Below, one piece after another: positions 9,034-18,890 of a stretch of 64,000 nucleotides of DNA. Under the pieces are notes generated by a model. That model searched no databases. It was not told the origin of the DNA and saw nothing but the letters and a program-made list of their open reading frames with translations. Within the stretch, counting starts at the first letter, position 1. Each line of letters begins with the position of its first letter. This DNA is from Streptomyces roseifaciens (GTDB lineage: Bacteria; Actinomycetota; Actinomycetes; Streptomycetales; Streptomycetaceae). The DNA is taken from NCBI RefSeq assembly GCF_001445655.1, contig NZ_LNBE01000003.1, positions 1 to 64,000 of the forward strand. The letters run 5' to 3'. The position numbers were made by a program, and so were the translations under genes.

Positions 9034-9870
9034 ATGAATGCCATCATCTCCGCAGTCGAACTCATGGACGCGTCGGCCGGCGGGCAGCCGCCCGTCCTGC
9101 TGGACGTCCGCTATCAGCTCGGCGGCCCGCCCGGCCGGCCGGAGTACGAGGCGGGGCACATCCCCGGCGCGGTCTACGTGGACCTCGAGAGCGAGCTCGC
9201 CGGGCCCGCGGGGAAGCAGGGCAGGCATCCGCTGCCCGGGCCCGACGAGTTCGGCGCGGCGATGCGCAGGGCGGGCGTCGGCTCCGGCGGGGACGTCGTC
9301 GTCTACGACGGGGGCCAGGGCTGGGCGGCCGCGCGGGCCTGGTGGATGCTGCGGTGGGCCGGGCATCCCTCCGTGCGGGTCCTGGACGGGGGTCTGGCGG
9401 CCTGGCGGGCGCAGGGCGGGGAGGTCACGGCCGGGCGGACGCCCGCGCGCGAGGGCGACTTCGTGCCGGCGCCGGGGGCGCTGCCGCTGCTCGACGCGGA
9501 CGGTGCGGCGGCGCTGGCCCGCCGCGGGCTCCTGCTGGACGCCCGGACGGGGGAGCGCTACCGGGGCGAGACCGAGCCGATCGACGCGGTGGCCGGGCAC
9601 ATCCCGGGCGCGGTCTCGGCGCCGACGACGGAGAACGTGGCTGCGGACGGGCGGCTGCGGCCCGCGGCCGAACTGGCCGCCCGCTTCGGCGCCCTGGGCG
9701 CGGTGGACGGCACCGAGGTCGGCGTCTACTGCGGCTCCGGCGTCTCCGCCGCGCACCAGCTCCTCGCGATGGCCGTGGCGGGCATCCCGGCGGCCCTGTA
9801 CGTGGGTTCGTGGAGCGAGTGGTCCTCGGACCCCTCGCGCCCCGTGGCCACGGGGCCGCAGCCGGGCTGA
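9034..9870 (+). CDS. Tandem-rhodanese sulfurtransferase
   Basis: A 278-aa protein with two rhodanese domains, thiosulfate or 3-mercaptopyruvate sulfurtransferase type (SseA-like). The N-terminal inactive-type domain contains YEAGHIPGAVYVDL. The C-terminal domain has the persulfide-forming cysteine in the loop VYCGSGVSA. It transfers sulfane sulfur to thiophilic acceptors in the cytoplasm. ATG 9034 with GGATGGGGG upstream is chosen; ATG 9025 would add three residues. It lies close to sepH, a neighbourhood conserved in Streptomyces. Confidence 0.93.
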   Translation: MNAIISAVELMDASAGGQPPVLLDVRYQLGGPPGRPEYEAGHIPGAVYVDLESELAGPAGKQGRHPLPGPDEFGAAMRRAGVGSGGDVVVYDGGQGWAAARAWWMLRWAGHPSVRVLDGGLAAWRAQGGEVTAGRTPAREGDFVPAPGALPLLDADGAAALARRGLLLDARTGERYRGETEPIDAVAGHIPGAVSAPTTENVAADGRLRPAAELAARFGALGAVDGTEVGVYCGSGVSAAHQLLAMAVAGIPAALYVGSWSEWSSDPSRPVATGPQPG

Positions 9871-10310
9871 GATCGCAGACCGGTCTGCGGGGCGGCCCTG
9901 CGGGCGGCTCACCGGCCGGCCGGTGGAGCGGGCCGCGGACCGGCCTGCCGGGCGGGTCGCCCCCTGGGGCAGGCAGGCCCGATGGTCTGCAGTCCCGCCC
10001 GTCGAGCGGTTCGCTTCCCGCCGCAACGGCGGGAAGCCCTCACGGTGCGGTCCGGTGGTGCCGGGCCGGCCGCATACGGGGCGGAGGGACCGTGCCCGGG
10101 GTGGGACGGCACGGCCGTAGAGCACCGTCGTGGACGAGCGCCACGGCGGCGGGCGCAGATGACCGCGTGCTCCCATCGGGCCCGCCCTCCACGGGCAGCC
10201 CGGTGGATCGTCCGCCGCCCGGTCGCCGGACCGGGGGCGGCCCGGTGCGCGCTGCCGTCGCCGCCCCCGGCCGGAGCCGGGGGACTGACGGGTGGTCACT
10301 GGCGTAGCGG
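9871..10310. other. Intergenic stretch without a supported gene
   Basis: About 440 bp between the sulfurtransferase stop and the sepH stop (convergent). It is rich in short CCGG-containing inverted motifs (CGGCCGGCCGG, ACCGGTCTGCGG). Several short open frames exist but none shows codon bias with a ribosome-binding site. Its role may be transcription termination for both genes. Confidence 0.5.
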
Positions 10311-11363
10311 TTACTCCTGTTTCTTGCGGCGGGTGCCGAAGACGATCTCGTCCCAGCTGGGGACCGCCGCCCGGCGGCCGGGCCGGACCCCGTCGGCCTC
10401 GGCCTGACGGTCCGTCGTGCCGACCAGCCGGTCGCGGTGGCCGGCCACGGACCGCGGCATGAGGACGTCCGCATACGCGGCGCCCGCGCTCGCGGCCGGC
10501 GCCGGGGGCTCGACCGCCTCCGGCTCGTCGGACGGATCGTCACTTGCCGGTGCGGCCGAGGGCGTTTCCGGGACGACCATGTCGCCGCGGAAGCTGGGGA
10601 CGGCTTCGAGCAGGCTCGTCAGCGAATCCCGCTCCTTGGCGGGCGGTTCCTCGGGCGGCTCGGCGCCCGCCTCGGGCGAGGACGGCGGGCCGGAGGACGC
10701 GGCCTGCTGCCGGTCCAGCGACCGGTCGAGGGGCCTGTCCCGCGGCAGACGGGCGATGCGGGGCACGAAGGGGAAGCTCGGCTCGGGCGTGTCGTCGGTC
10801 TCGCCGATGAGTGCGCGGGCCTCGTCGTCCATCGCTTGAACGATCCGCCTCGGCGGGTCGTACGACCAGCTCGCCGCGCGGGGCTCACCTGCCGCCCGGT
10901 AGACGAGCAGGACCTCCCACGTGCCGTCGTCCCGGCGCCAGGAGTCCCACTGCGCGGTGTCCTTCTCGGCCCCGCGCAGCATGAGCCGCTCGGCCACGGT
11001 CTCGCCGAGGAGCGGGCCGGTGTTCTCGCCGGGGCGGCGCACCGCCGTCTTGCGGGCGCGCTCGGCCATGAACGCGCGCTCGGCCAGGACCGGACCCTCG
11101 AACCGGCGCACCCGCTCCACGGGGATGCCCGCGAGCTGTGCCACCTCCTCCGCGGAGGCTCCCGCACGTATGCGCGCCTGGATGTCGCGGGGGCGGAGAT
11201 GGCTCTCCACCTCGATCTCGATCTGCCCCAGACGAGCACGGTCGTTGCGCACGGCGGCGCGCAGCCGTTCGTCGATGGGAAGGGTGTACTCCGTGCTGTC
11301 CGCAGCCTTGAGCACCAGCCGTGTGCCGTCGTTGGAGACGGCCACGACACGCAGTTCGGGCAT
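10311..11363 (-). CDS. sepH: Septation protein SepH
   Basis: A 350-aa actinobacterial cell-division protein that binds FtsZ and stimulates its assembly during sporulation septation. Residues 1-~190 match the DUF3071 domain: start MPELRVVAVSNDG, then a helix-turn-helix-like segment EEVAQLAGIPVERVRRFEGPV that in SepH contacts FtsZ. The remaining half is a disordered Pro/Ser/Glu-rich linker with a short conserved C-terminal tail. ATG 11363 is preceded by GGGAGGT, and an upstream in-frame extension lacks homology. It appears monocistronic. Confidence 0.93.
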   Translation of the reverse strand: MPELRVVAVSNDGTRLVLKAADSTEYTLPIDERLRAAVRNDRARLGQIEIEVESHLRPRDIQARIRAGASAEEVAQLAGIPVERVRRFEGPVLAERAFMAERARKTAVRRPGENTGPLLGETVAERLMLRGAEKDTAQWDSWRRDDGTWEVLLVYRAAGEPRAASWSYDPPRRIVQAMDDEARALIGETDDTPEPSFPFVPRIARLPRDRPLDRSLDRQQAASSGPPSSPEAGAEPPEEPPAKERDSLTSLLEAVPSFRGDMVVPETPSAAPASDDPSDEPEAVEPPAPAASAGAAYADVLMPRSVAGHRDRLVGTTDRQAEADGVRPGRRAAVPSWDEIVFGTRRKKQE

Positions 11364-11743
11364 GGGGACCTCCCGGGTGGTGCCTGCCGACGTCACGTGC
11401 GTCGCTGCTTCCGCTAGTCGAGTGTGGCCTGCCCGGGTGCAGCCTGCCACAACATTGCCGAGTTGACGGGGGTGAGAGCCGCTGGGGCCCCGCCCGTTGG
11501 GTCCAGGCAGCCGGACGGGACACCGGGGCCAGGGCTCGTCACAGTACTCCATTCGGGCCACTGGGGGTGGAATGGCGCGCCATCGAAGTTCACGCGGGAG
11601 AAGGGAGTTGATCGTACCTATCGCGCGCGAAGGCGGTTGCGCGGGTGTCGAGGTTCACAGAATCGCCGGAATCGGAACTGTTCGTTACGCTCGAATGTCT
11701 CTTCTACCTGCAAGACGGACCCAAGGCTACACAGAGGCAGGAG
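11364..11743. other. Divergent intergenic region between sepH and a membrane-protein gene
   Basis: 380 bp that must carry promoters for sepH and for the gene at 11744. I see no clear -10/-35 pair, operator palindrome or small gene with a good ribosome-binding site. The last ~150 bp are less GC-rich than the surroundings, which fits a promoter. Confidence 0.45.
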
Positions 11744-12820
11744 ATGGACGACAAAGGCGAAAGTGAGGCAAAACAGAAGAGCAAGCGTCTGGAGCTGAGC
11801 CTCGCGCAGGTCGCCGGCAGCGCCCTCGCGGCGGTCATCGCCGCACTGCTCGCGGGCAAGCTCGGGGTGTACGGCACGGTCATCGGCGCCGGCGTCGTCA
11901 GCGTCGTGGCCACGTCGGGCGGCACGATCTTCCAGCACTTGTTCAAGCGGACCGGCGAACAGCTCCGCGAGGCGACCACGCAGGCGGCGAGGCCGCAACT
12001 GCGCCAGGTTCCCGTGCAGGACGCGGGCCGGGCCGTCGGCCGCGCCGCGGCCGCGGCACAGGACCCCGCGCGGCGCGCCGCGCAGGACGACGCGACCCGG
12101 ATGCTGCCGCAGGCCGACGCCACGCAGATGCTCCCGGCGGCCGACGACGAGGCGACGCGGCTGTTGCGCACGACGTCACGGTCGCCGGAGCCCGGAGGCG
12201 CATACGCGGGCGCGCATCCTGGTGCGCGCGCCGATGAACACTCCTTTGCGTACACCGACACGTACACCCCGGCCACGACGCACGGCACCCGGACGCGCGG
12301 CTGGAAGCGCCCGCTCATCGCCGCCGGCGCGGTCTTCGTCCTCGCGATGGGCACCGTCACCGCGGTCGAGCTGGTGAAGGGGTCGAGTGCGGACGGTGGT
12401 AAGGGGACCACGGTCAGCCAGATCTTCGACGGCACGAAGTCGCAGAAGAAGCAGGACCCGGCGCCCGAGCGGTCCCCGGACCAGGAGCGCTCGCACGACG
12501 GCGGCGAGGAGCGCGGCACCGGGGGCGACTCCGGCCCCTCGCCCGACCCGGACGCCTCCCGCCAGGGCGGCGACACGGGCAAGCAGTCGCCGGACCCGTC
12601 GACGTCGCCGTCCTCCGGGGGCTCGACGCCCAGCACCAAGCCGGACCCCACGCCCAACCCCTCGACCTCCCCGGGCGGCGGCACGGGCGGGGACGACAAG
12701 GGCGGCAGCAGCACGAGCGGGCAGGGCGCCTCGGGGGGCGGGACGTCCCCCAAGCCGCCGGCGCAGGGGCAGAACGCGGCGGCCGGGGCGGGTGCGGCGA
12801 CGCCGGGCGCCGTTTCGTAG
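11744..12820 (+). CDS. Membrane-anchored Ser/Gly/Pro-rich protein of unknown function
   Basis: A 358-aa protein. After a charged start (MDDKGESEAKQKSKR) comes a hydrophobic helix pair at ~20-60 (LAAVIAALLAGKLGVYGTVIGAGVVSVVA), then an Ala/Gln/Arg linker containing repeated DDATRMLPQ/DATQMLPA motifs. A transmembrane helix follows at ~190-210 (PLIAAGAVFVLAMGTVTAVEL), then a ~150-residue Pro/Ser/Asp/Gly tail that is probably extracytoplasmic. The repeated T-Q/R-ML motifs resemble Ser/Thr kinase target linkers, but that is speculation. ATG 11744 has AGGCAGGAG upstream. No enzyme domain is seen. Confidence 0.8.
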   Translation: MDDKGESEAKQKSKRLELSLAQVAGSALAAVIAALLAGKLGVYGTVIGAGVVSVVATSGGTIFQHLFKRTGEQLREATTQAARPQLRQVPVQDAGRAVGRAAAAAQDPARRAAQDDATRMLPQADATQMLPAADDEATRLLRTTSRSPEPGGAYAGAHPGARADEHSFAYTDTYTPATTHGTRTRGWKRPLIAAGAVFVLAMGTVTAVELVKGSSADGGKGTTVSQIFDGTKSQKKQDPAPERSPDQERSHDGGEERGTGGDSGPSPDPDASRQGGDTGKQSPDPSTSPSSGGSTPSTKPDPTPNPSTSPGGGTGGDDKGGSSTSGQGASGGGTSPKPPAQGQNAAAGAGAATPGAVS

Positions 12821-12872
12821 ACACGCGCCCTGTCCGGCCGGGCCCGGCGCTCCGCCGGGATGTTGTCGGTCG

Positions 12873-12930
12873 GCTGCGGGCCGTGCGTGGGCGGTCGCGC
12901 AGTTCCCCGCGCCCCTTACGGGGCGCGGGT
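12873..12930. repeat. Streptomyces dispersed repeat acting as bidirectional terminator
   Basis: GGCTGCGGGCCGTGCG... leads into GCGCAGTTCCCC and a perfect 10-bp hairpin CCCGCGCCCC-TTAC-GGGGCGCGGG (12906-12929). This sequence family is scattered through Streptomyces intergenic regions. Here it separates two convergent genes. Confidence 0.75.
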
Positions 12931-12957
12931 GTGACGACGGGGCGCCGGGCCGCCGGC

Positions 12958-14313
12958 CTACGCGCCCAGCACGCGCCGCAGGTAGTCGTTGCCGAACACG
13001 CGCTGCGGGTCCAGCCGGTCCCGCAGCGCGGTGAAGCCGGCGAACCGCGGATAGACGGCCGCGAGGTGCCCGGCGTCGCGGCTGTGGAGCTTTCCCCAGT
13101 GGGGCCGTCCGCCGTGCGCCGTCATGATCTGTTCGGCGGCCCGGAAGTAGGCGCGGTAGGGGGCGCCCCGGTACATGTGCACGGCGAGGTAGGCGGTGTC
13201 CCGGGCGTGGGCCGTGGACAGCGGTATGTCGTCGGCCGGAGCCGTGCGGACCTCGACGGGGAAGGCCACGCGCAGCCGCGAGCGCTCGATCGCGGCCCGC
13301 AGCTCGCGCAGCGCCGGTATCGCGGCCTCCCGCGGCAGCGCGTACTCCATCTCCAGGAAGCGGACCCGGCGGGGGCTGGTGAAGACGCGGTACGGCACGT
13401 CCGTGTAGGTGCGGGCCGAGAGCGCGCGGCCGGCGAGCTGCGCCATGCCGGGGACGGCGGCGGGCACGGCGCGGCCCACGGCGCACAGGGCGCCGAAGAG
13501 GCCGTTCGACAGCAGCTCGTCCTCGACCCAGGCGGCGACCCGGCCGGGCGGGTCCGCGGGACCCGCGCTGCGGTTGTTGCGCTTGGTGACGCAGTTGTCG
13601 GTGTGCGGGAACCAGTAGAACTCGAAGTGTTCGTTCTCGGCGACCAGCTGCTCGAACTCGCCCGTGACCCGGTCGAGGGGCATCGGCTCCTCGCGCGCCC
13701 GGAGCAGGAACTCCGGCTCCACCGCGAAGGTGACCGCGGTGATCACGCCCAGCGCGCCCAGCCCCAGCCGGGCGCCGGCGAAGACCTCCGGGTTCTCGTC
13801 CGCGGAGCAGGTCAGCACCGAGCCGTCCGCGGTGACCAGCTCCAGGGCGCGGACCTGGGCCGAGAGCGAGGCCGAGTCGCGGCCCGTGCCGTGGGTGCCG
13901 GTGCTGACCGCGCCCGAGACGGTCTGCTCCATGATGTCGCCCATGTTGGCCAGCGACAGGCCGTGCGCGGACAGCGTCGCGTTCAGGTGCCGGAGCGTGG
14001 TGCCGGCCCCCACCGTCACCGTGCCCGCCGTGCGGTCGATCGCGCGCAGGCCCCCGAGCCGCTCCGGGCGTATGAGCAGGCCGTCGGTGGCGGCAGCGGC
14101 GGTGAAGGAGTGGCCGGTGCCGGCCGCCTTCACCCGCAGGCCGTCCGCCGCGGCCCGTACGACCTCCTCCGCGACCTCGTCCGCGGAGGCGGGGGCCACC
14201 GTCCGCACGGGGTGCGCGGTGACGTTGCCCGCCCAGTTGCGCCAGCGGGACGGCCCGGCCGCCCTAGGCGACGATGCCCTTGCTGAGGTCGTCGTTCCGG
14301 TCGTCTCCGTCAT
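12958..14313 (-). CDS. D-arabinono-1,4-lactone oxidase family FAD-binding oxidoreductase
   Basis: A 451-aa flavoprotein. The N-terminal PCMH-type FAD domain has the KAAGTGHSFT loop (the His is the usual covalent FAD attachment site), the GAGTTLRHLNATL segment and SGAVSTGTHGTG. The C-terminal half is an ALO domain ending in FGNDYLRRVLG. Relatives oxidise aldonolactones or alditols using oxygen. The substrate here is unknown. ATG 14313 lies inside the 3' end of the upstream MFS gene (50-bp overlap), so the pair is probably one operon, perhaps uptake or export coupled to oxidation of a sugar-like compound. Confidence 0.9.
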   Translation of the reverse strand: MTETTGTTTSARASSPRAAGPSRWRNWAGNVTAHPVRTVAPASADEVAEEVVRAAADGLRVKAAGTGHSFTAAAATDGLLIRPERLGGLRAIDRTAGTVTVGAGTTLRHLNATLSAHGLSLANMGDIMEQTVSGAVSTGTHGTGRDSASLSAQVRALELVTADGSVLTCSADENPEVFAGARLGLGALGVITAVTFAVEPEFLLRAREEPMPLDRVTGEFEQLVAENEHFEFYWFPHTDNCVTKRNNRSAGPADPPGRVAAWVEDELLSNGLFGALCAVGRAVPAAVPGMAQLAGRALSARTYTDVPYRVFTSPRRVRFLEMEYALPREAAIPALRELRAAIERSRLRVAFPVEVRTAPADDIPLSTAHARDTAYLAVHMYRGAPYRAYFRAAEQIMTAHGGRPHWGKLHSRDAGHLAAVYPRFAGFTALRDRLDPQRVFGNDYLRRVLGA

Positions 14314-15544
14314 GTGCGTCAGACCCTCCCCTTGCCTGCGGCACAGGTCCCCCCGGCCGCTGCGGCGCCGGCGTGCGGAGCCGGCGGTACCCCAGGAACG
14401 CGACCGCCGCCGCGAGCACCCCCGCCACCCCGGACACCGCGTACCCCGCGGCGGCGCCGTGGACGTCCACCACCCAGCCGGCGGCCGACGACCCCAGTGC
14501 CACGCCGACCGCGAGTCCCGTGCTCGTCCAGGTCATGCCCTCGGTCAGCTGCGCGCGCGGTACGTGCTGTTCGACGAGGGCCATCGTCGTCACCATGGTC
14601 GGCGCGATCGAGAGCCCCGAGACGAAGAGCGCCACGGCCAGGAACGGCAGGCTCCCGACCAGTTGGAGGGGGATCATACTCACGGCCATCGCGCACACGC
14701 CCACGAGCCAGCGGCGGGCCATGTCCCCGCTCAGCCGCAGGAGTCCGAAAACGATCCCCGCGATGCAGGAACCCAGCGCGTACGCCGCGAGCACCACGCT
14801 CGCCATGCTCTTGTGGCCCTCGGCCTCGGCGAAGGCGATGGTCACCACGTCGCACGTACCGAAGATCATGCCCGTGGCGACGAAGGTCGCCACCAGCACC
14901 TGCAGGCCGGGGGAGCGCAGCGCGTGGCCGCCCCCGCCCTGCCCGCGCGGGTGCGGCTCCGGCTCGGTGGCGCGCTGGGCGGTCAGCCACAGGACGCCGA
15001 TCGCGAGGAAGCCGGCGGCCAGCAGCGGGCCCGCCGCGGGGAACCAGCTGGTGGACAGCCCGATCGACAGGATCGGGCCGACGATGAAGCACACCTCGTC
15101 CAGGACGGACTCGAAGGCGTAGGCCGTGTGCAGCTGCCCGCTGCCCCGGTAGATCGCAGCCCAGCGGGCCCGCACCATCGATCCCACGCTCGGCACGCAG
15201 CCGCCGAACGCCGCGAAGACGAACAGCGTCCAGTCCGGCCAGCGCTGCTGCGCGCTCAGCAGCAGCCCCGCGACGGCGGCCAGGGCCACCAGCGTCGCCG
15301 GGCGCAGCACCCGCCTCTGCCCGTACTGGTCGACCAGCCGGGATATCTGCGGGCCGAGGACGGCGGCGGAGACGGCCCCGGCCGCGGAGACGGCGCCCGC
15401 GAGCCCGTAGCGGCCGGTGATCTGGGAGATCATCGTGACGATGCCGATGCTCAGCATCGACAGCGGCATCCGGCCGAGGAGACCGGCCGCCGAGAAGCCC
15501 TTGGTGCCGGGAGCGGCGAAGATCTCGCGGTAGGGACTGGGCAA
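14264..15544 (-). CDS. MFS transporter
   Basis: About 426 aa with 12 predicted membrane segments, for example [39 protein letters not shown] and [14 protein letters not shown]. It belongs to the actinobacterial MFS group that begins [21 protein letters not shown]. The chosen start is TTG 15544, which has GGGAG at ideal spacing and matches the family N-terminus; an in-frame ATG at 15646 would add 34 unlikely residues and crowd the hemH promoter. The substrate is unknown. It is co-transcribed with the downstream lactone-oxidase-like gene. Confidence 0.85.
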   Translation of the reverse strand: MPSPYREIFAAPGTKGFSAAGLLGRMPLSMLSIGIVTMISQITGRYGLAGAVSAAGAVSAAVLGPQISRLVDQYGQRRVLRPATLVALAAVAGLLLSAQQRWPDWTLFVFAAFGGCVPSVGSMVRARWAAIYRGSGQLHTAYAFESVLDEVCFIVGPILSIGLSTSWFPAAGPLLAAGFLAIGVLWLTAQRATEPEPHPRGQGGGGHALRSPGLQVLVATFVATGMIFGTCDVVTIAFAEAEGHKSMASVVLAAYALGSCIAGIVFGLLRLSGDMARRWLVGVCAMAVSMIPLQLVGSLPFLAVALFVSGLSIAPTMVTTMALVEQHVPRAQLTEGMTWTSTGLAVGVALGSSAAGWVVDVHGAAAGYAVSGVAGVLAAAVAFLGYRRLRTPAPQRPGGPVPQARGGSDAHDGDDRNDDLSKGIVA

Positions 15545-15683
15545 GACGGCTCCCGAGGGGGTCGTTACGGGGACGGTACGAGGGTGCCGTAAGGGATGTA
15601 GCTGGCCGATACAGCTTACGGGTACGTTTGTTCGGCGCACCGTCATTTCCCGGCAGTCCGTGCAGAGTGGCAGGATCGGACGC

Positions 15684-16811
15684 ATGTCGGATCAGCCAGC
15701 GCACGCCCCCTACGACGCCCTGCTGTTGCTCTCCTTCGGCGGCCCCGAGGGCCCGGACGACGTCGTTCCCTTCCTGGAGAACGTCACGCGCGGGCGCGGC
15801 ATCCCCCGCGAGCGCCTCAAGGAGGTCGGGCAGCACTACTTCCTCTTCGGCGGAGTCAGCCCGATCAATGACCAGAATCGTGCGCTGCTCGGCGCCCTGC
15901 GCAAGGAGTTCGCCGAGCACGGCCCCGACCTGCCGGTCTACTGGGGCAACCGCAACTGGGCGCCGTACCTGACCGACACCCTGCGCGAGATCGCGGCCGA
16001 CGGCCGGCGCCGCGTGCTCACCCTCGCCACCAGCGCCTACGCCTCGTACTCCGGCTGCCGGCAGTACCGCGAGAACCTCGCCGACGCGCTCGCGGCCCTG
16101 GAGGCCGAGGGCGTCACGCCGCCCCGCGTCGACAAGCTGCGGCACTACTTCAACCACCCCGGCTTCGTCCGCCCCATGGCCGACGCCGTCCTCGCGGCCC
16201 TCGCCGAGCTGCCCGAGGACGTCCGCGAGGGCGCGCACCTGGCCTTCACCACCCACTCCATCCCCACCGCCGCCGCGGACGCCTCCGGTCCCGCGGACGG
16301 CCACGGCGACGGCGGCGCCTACGTCGCCCAGCACCTCGACGTCGCCCGCACCATCGCGGAGGCGGTGCGCGAGGAGACCGGCACCGAGCACCCCTGGCGG
16401 CTCGTCTACCAGTCGCGCAGCGGCGCCCCGCACATCCCCTGGCTCGAGCCCGACATCTGCGACCACCTGGAGGCCGCGCACGGCGACGGCGTGCCCGCCG
16501 TCGTCATGGTCCCCATCGGCTTCGTCTCGGACCACATGGAGGTCAAGTACGACCTCGACACCGAGGCCGCCGCCAAGGCCGCAGAGCTCGGCCTGCCGGT
16601 CGCCCGCGCCGCGACCGTCGGCGCCGACCCCCGCTTCGCCGCGGCCGTCCGCGAGCTCGTCCTGGAGCGGGCCGCGAGCGAGCGCGGCGAGCGCCCCGAG
16701 CGGTGCGCCCTGGGCGCCCTCGGCCCCTCGCACGACCTCTGTCCCGTCGGCTGCTGCCCGGCCCGGGCCCCGCGCCCGGCCGCCGCCGGAGCCGACAGCC
16801 CGTACGCGTAA
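15684..16811 (+). CDS. cpfC: Coproporphyrin III ferrochelatase
   Basis: A 375-aa enzyme inserting Fe2+ into coproporphyrin III in the actinobacterial heme pathway (formerly hemH). Motifs seen are [14 protein letters not shown] at the N-terminus, the metal-site region AFTTHSIP with its catalytic histidine, and [17 protein letters not shown]. Cysteines in [10 protein letters not shown] and the C-terminal CALG...LCPVGCC match the [2Fe-2S] ligands known in actinobacterial enzymes. ATG 15684 is chosen; an upstream ATG adds eight residues. It is followed 14 bp later by the inositol phosphatase gene. Confidence 0.95.
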   Translation: MSDQPAHAPYDALLLLSFGGPEGPDDVVPFLENVTRGRGIPRERLKEVGQHYFLFGGVSPINDQNRALLGALRKEFAEHGPDLPVYWGNRNWAPYLTDTLREIAADGRRRVLTLATSAYASYSGCRQYRENLADALAALEAEGVTPPRVDKLRHYFNHPGFVRPMADAVLAALAELPEDVREGAHLAFTTHSIPTAAADASGPADGHGDGGAYVAQHLDVARTIAEAVREETGTEHPWRLVYQSRSGAPHIPWLEPDICDHLEAAHGDGVPAVVMVPIGFVSDHMEVKYDLDTEAAAKAAELGLPVARAATVGADPRFAAAVRELVLERAASERGERPERCALGALGPSHDLCPVGCCPARAPRPAAAGADSPYA

Positions 16812-16825
16812 GGAGCACCAGCACC

Positions 16826-17626
16826 GTGAGCGACACCCTGAAGGCAGAACTCCTGGCCGTGGCCCTCGAGGCCGCCGACCGCGCCGGGGCCCTGCTCCGC
16901 GACGGGCGCCCGGCGGACCTCGGCGTCGCCGCGACCAAGACCAGCTCGATCGACGTCGTCACCGAGATGGACATCGCCGCCGAGAAGCTGATCACCGGCT
17001 TCCTCGCCGAGCGCCGCCCCGAGGACGGCCTCCTGGGCGAGGAGGGCGCCAGCAGCGAGGGCACCAGCGGCGTGCGGTGGGTCATCGACCCGATCGACGG
17101 CACCGTGAACTACCTCTACGGCCTCCCGTCCTGGGCCGTGTCCATAGCGGCCGAGCTCGACGGCGAGGCGGTCGTCGGCGTCGTGGCCGCGCCCATGCGC
17201 GGCGAGACCTACCGGGCCGTGCTCGGCGAGGGCGCGTACGAAGGCGAGCGGCGGCTGGCCGTGCGGCCCGCGCCCGGCCTCGACCAGGCCCTGATCGGCA
17301 CCGGCTTCGGCTACCTCACCACGCGCCGCGCCGCCCAGGCGGAGGTGCTGCGCTCCCTGCTGCCGCAGGTGCGCGACATCCGGCGCGGCGGGTCCGCGGC
17401 GATCGACCTGTGCGACGTGGCCTGCGGCCGGCTGGACGGCTACTACGAGCGCGGGCTCAACCCCTGGGACTATGCGGCGGGCGCGCTGATCGCCCGCGAG
17501 GCCGGGGCCCTGACCGGCGGACGCCCGGGCGAGCCCGTCTCCCCGGAGCTGACCGTGGCGGCCCCGCCGGTGCTCTTCGAGACGCTGCAGGGGCGTCTGG
17601 AGGAGCTGGGGGCCTGGCAGGGCTGA
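16826..17626 (+). CDS. Inositol monophosphatase family protein
   Basis: A 266-aa Mg2+-dependent phosphatase of the IMPase/FIG superfamily. Metal-binding motifs are visible: DVVTEMDIAAE, GEEGA, WVIDPIDGTVNYLYG and C-terminal WDYAAGALIAREAGA. It dephosphorylates inositol-1-phosphate or a related sugar phosphate in the cytoplasm. GTG 16826 has AAGGAG 10 bp upstream. It likely shares an operon with the ferrochelatase gene, as in other Streptomyces. Confidence 0.94.
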   Translation: MSDTLKAELLAVALEAADRAGALLRDGRPADLGVAATKTSSIDVVTEMDIAAEKLITGFLAERRPEDGLLGEEGASSEGTSGVRWVIDPIDGTVNYLYGLPSWAVSIAAELDGEAVVGVVAAPMRGETYRAVLGEGAYEGERRLAVRPAPGLDQALIGTGFGYLTTRRAAQAEVLRSLLPQVRDIRRGGSAAIDLCDVACGRLDGYYERGLNPWDYAAGALIAREAGALTGGRPGEPVSPELTVAAPPVLFETLQGRLEELGAWQG

Positions 17627-17656
17627 GCCCCGCCGCCCGCCCCCTCCCGGACACGA

Positions 17657-17690
17657 CAGTGCCCCGGCGCCGAGAGGCACCGGGGCACTG
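17657..17690. terminator. Bidirectional terminator
   Basis: An 11-bp perfect stem (CAGTGCCCCGG with CCGGGGCACTG) with a 12-base loop lies between the convergent inositol phosphatase gene and the small gene at 17705. Confidence 0.75.
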
Positions 17691-17704
17691 CCGTCGGATC
17701 CTGC

Positions 17705-17869
17705 TCAGGCCGAGACCTCGACGCCGTGTTCGGCGGCGAGACGGTGGAGGTCGTCCAAGGCGGACTGCTCCACCTCGGCCGTGTACTCGTCGCCCAGCCT
17801 GCGGGCCTGGTCCCGTTCGCTGCGGGTGCTCTCTATGCGCTGCAGAATGCCAGCGGTGAACGCGTCCAT
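17705..17869 (-). CDS. Small conserved protein, 54 aa
   Basis: Encodes a charged, mostly helical 54-residue protein (start MDAFTAGILQRIESTRSERD, end AAEHGVEVSA). It contains heptad-like Leu/Ile spacing, so a short coiled coil is plausible. The minus-strand start has GAGGGGG upstream. No function is known; its position between the inositol phosphatase gene and cutR and its clean ribosome-binding site argue for a real gene. Longer in-frame extensions upstream look non-coding. Confidence 0.7.
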   Translation of the reverse strand: MDAFTAGILQRIESTRSERDQARRLGDEYTAEVEQSALDDLHRLAAEHGVEVSA

Positions 17870-18229
17870 GGTGCTGCGCCCCCTCGTCGTGGGTCGATGG
17901 CACGGGGGTGTGCCGACGGCGAATCGATCGCGCCCCTGCCCCGGCGCGGGCGGACGGGCCGTGGTGGCGTGCCGCCACTGGGCGTGATCGCGGGTGTGCA
18001 GACGTCTTCCCCAACGCCGTCCGCGGGGAAACCTCCCGACCGGAACCAATCCCCCCGCCCGACCGGAAACCGCTCCGGGCCCCGCTCCGGCCGCGATCCG
18101 GAACGGCCTGCCGGCAGGTCGGCCCGGGCACCCCTTACAGCCGGTTTACCGACGTTCGAGGCAGGATGGAGACACCCACAGGGGTATCTCCAGCCTGCCC
18201 GCCCGGGCCCAAAGGGAAGGATCAACGCC
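17870..18229. other. Divergent regulatory region upstream of cutRS
   Basis: 360 bp between the 54-aa gene and cutR. Open frames cross it on both strands but lack plausible starts. The stretch CCGGTTTACCGACGTTCGAGG just before cutR could contain a promoter or response-regulator site, but I cannot define it. Nothing else is recognisable. Confidence 0.45.
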
Positions 18230-18883
18230 GTGCGCGTACTCGTCGTCGAGGACGAGCAGCTGCTCGCCGATGCCGTCGCCACCGGACTGCGCCGGGAGGC
18301 CATGGCGGTCGACGTCGTGTACGACGGTGCCGCCGCCCTGGAGCGCATCGCCGTCAACGACTACGACGTGATCGTCCTCGACCGCGACCTGCCGCTCGTC
18401 CACGGCGACGACGTCTGCCGCAAGGTCGTCGAGCTCGGCATCCCCACCCGCGTCCTGATGCTCACCGCCTCCGGCGACGTCAGCGACCGCGTGGAGGGCC
18501 TGGAGATCGGCGCCGACGACTACCTCCCCAAGCCCTTCGCCTTCAGCGAGCTCACCGCCCGCGTGCGGGCCCTCGGCCGCCGCACGACCGTGGCCCTGCC
18601 GCCCGTCCTGGAGCGCGCCGGCATCAAGCTCGACCCCAACCGCCGCGAGGTCTTCCGCGACGGCCGGGAGGTGCAGCTGGCGCCCAAGGAGTTCGCCGTC
18701 CTGGAGGTCCTCATGCGCAGCGAGGGCGCGGTCGTCTCGGCCGAGCAGCTGCTGGAGAAGGCCTGGGACGAGAACACCGACCCCTTCACCAACGTCGTCC
18801 GGGTCACCGTCATGACCCTGCGCCGCAAGCTCGGCGAGCCCCCGGTGATCGTCACCGTGCCCGGCTCCGGATACCGGATCTGA
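18230..18883 (+). CDS. cutR: Response regulator CutR (OmpR/PhoB family)
   Basis: A 217-aa two-component regulator. The receiver domain holds the phospho-acceptor Asp51 (VIVLDRDLP), the acidic pair EDE near residue 8 and the lysine of YLPKPFAF. The C-terminal winged helix (~125-217) contains PKEFAVLEVLMRSEG and ends in VPGSGYRI. The sequence closely resembles CutR of S. lividans/S. coelicolor, originally linked to copper or melanin and more recently to secretion stress. GTG 18230 has AAAGGGAAGG upstream. The sensor gene follows 7 bp later. Confidence 0.93.
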   Translation: MRVLVVEDEQLLADAVATGLRREAMAVDVVYDGAAALERIAVNDYDVIVLDRDLPLVHGDDVCRKVVELGIPTRVLMLTASGDVSDRVEGLEIGADDYLPKPFAFSELTARVRALGRRTTVALPPVLERAGIKLDPNRREVFRDGREVQLAPKEFAVLEVLMRSEGAVVSAEQLLEKAWDENTDPFTNVVRVTVMTLRRKLGEPPVIVTVPGSGYRI

Positions 18884-18890
18884 TCCCCCG

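Noticed and set aside
10437..11417. Plus-strand 326-codon frame opposite sepH
   Set aside because: It is a GC-skew artefact; the minus strand encodes a clear SepH.
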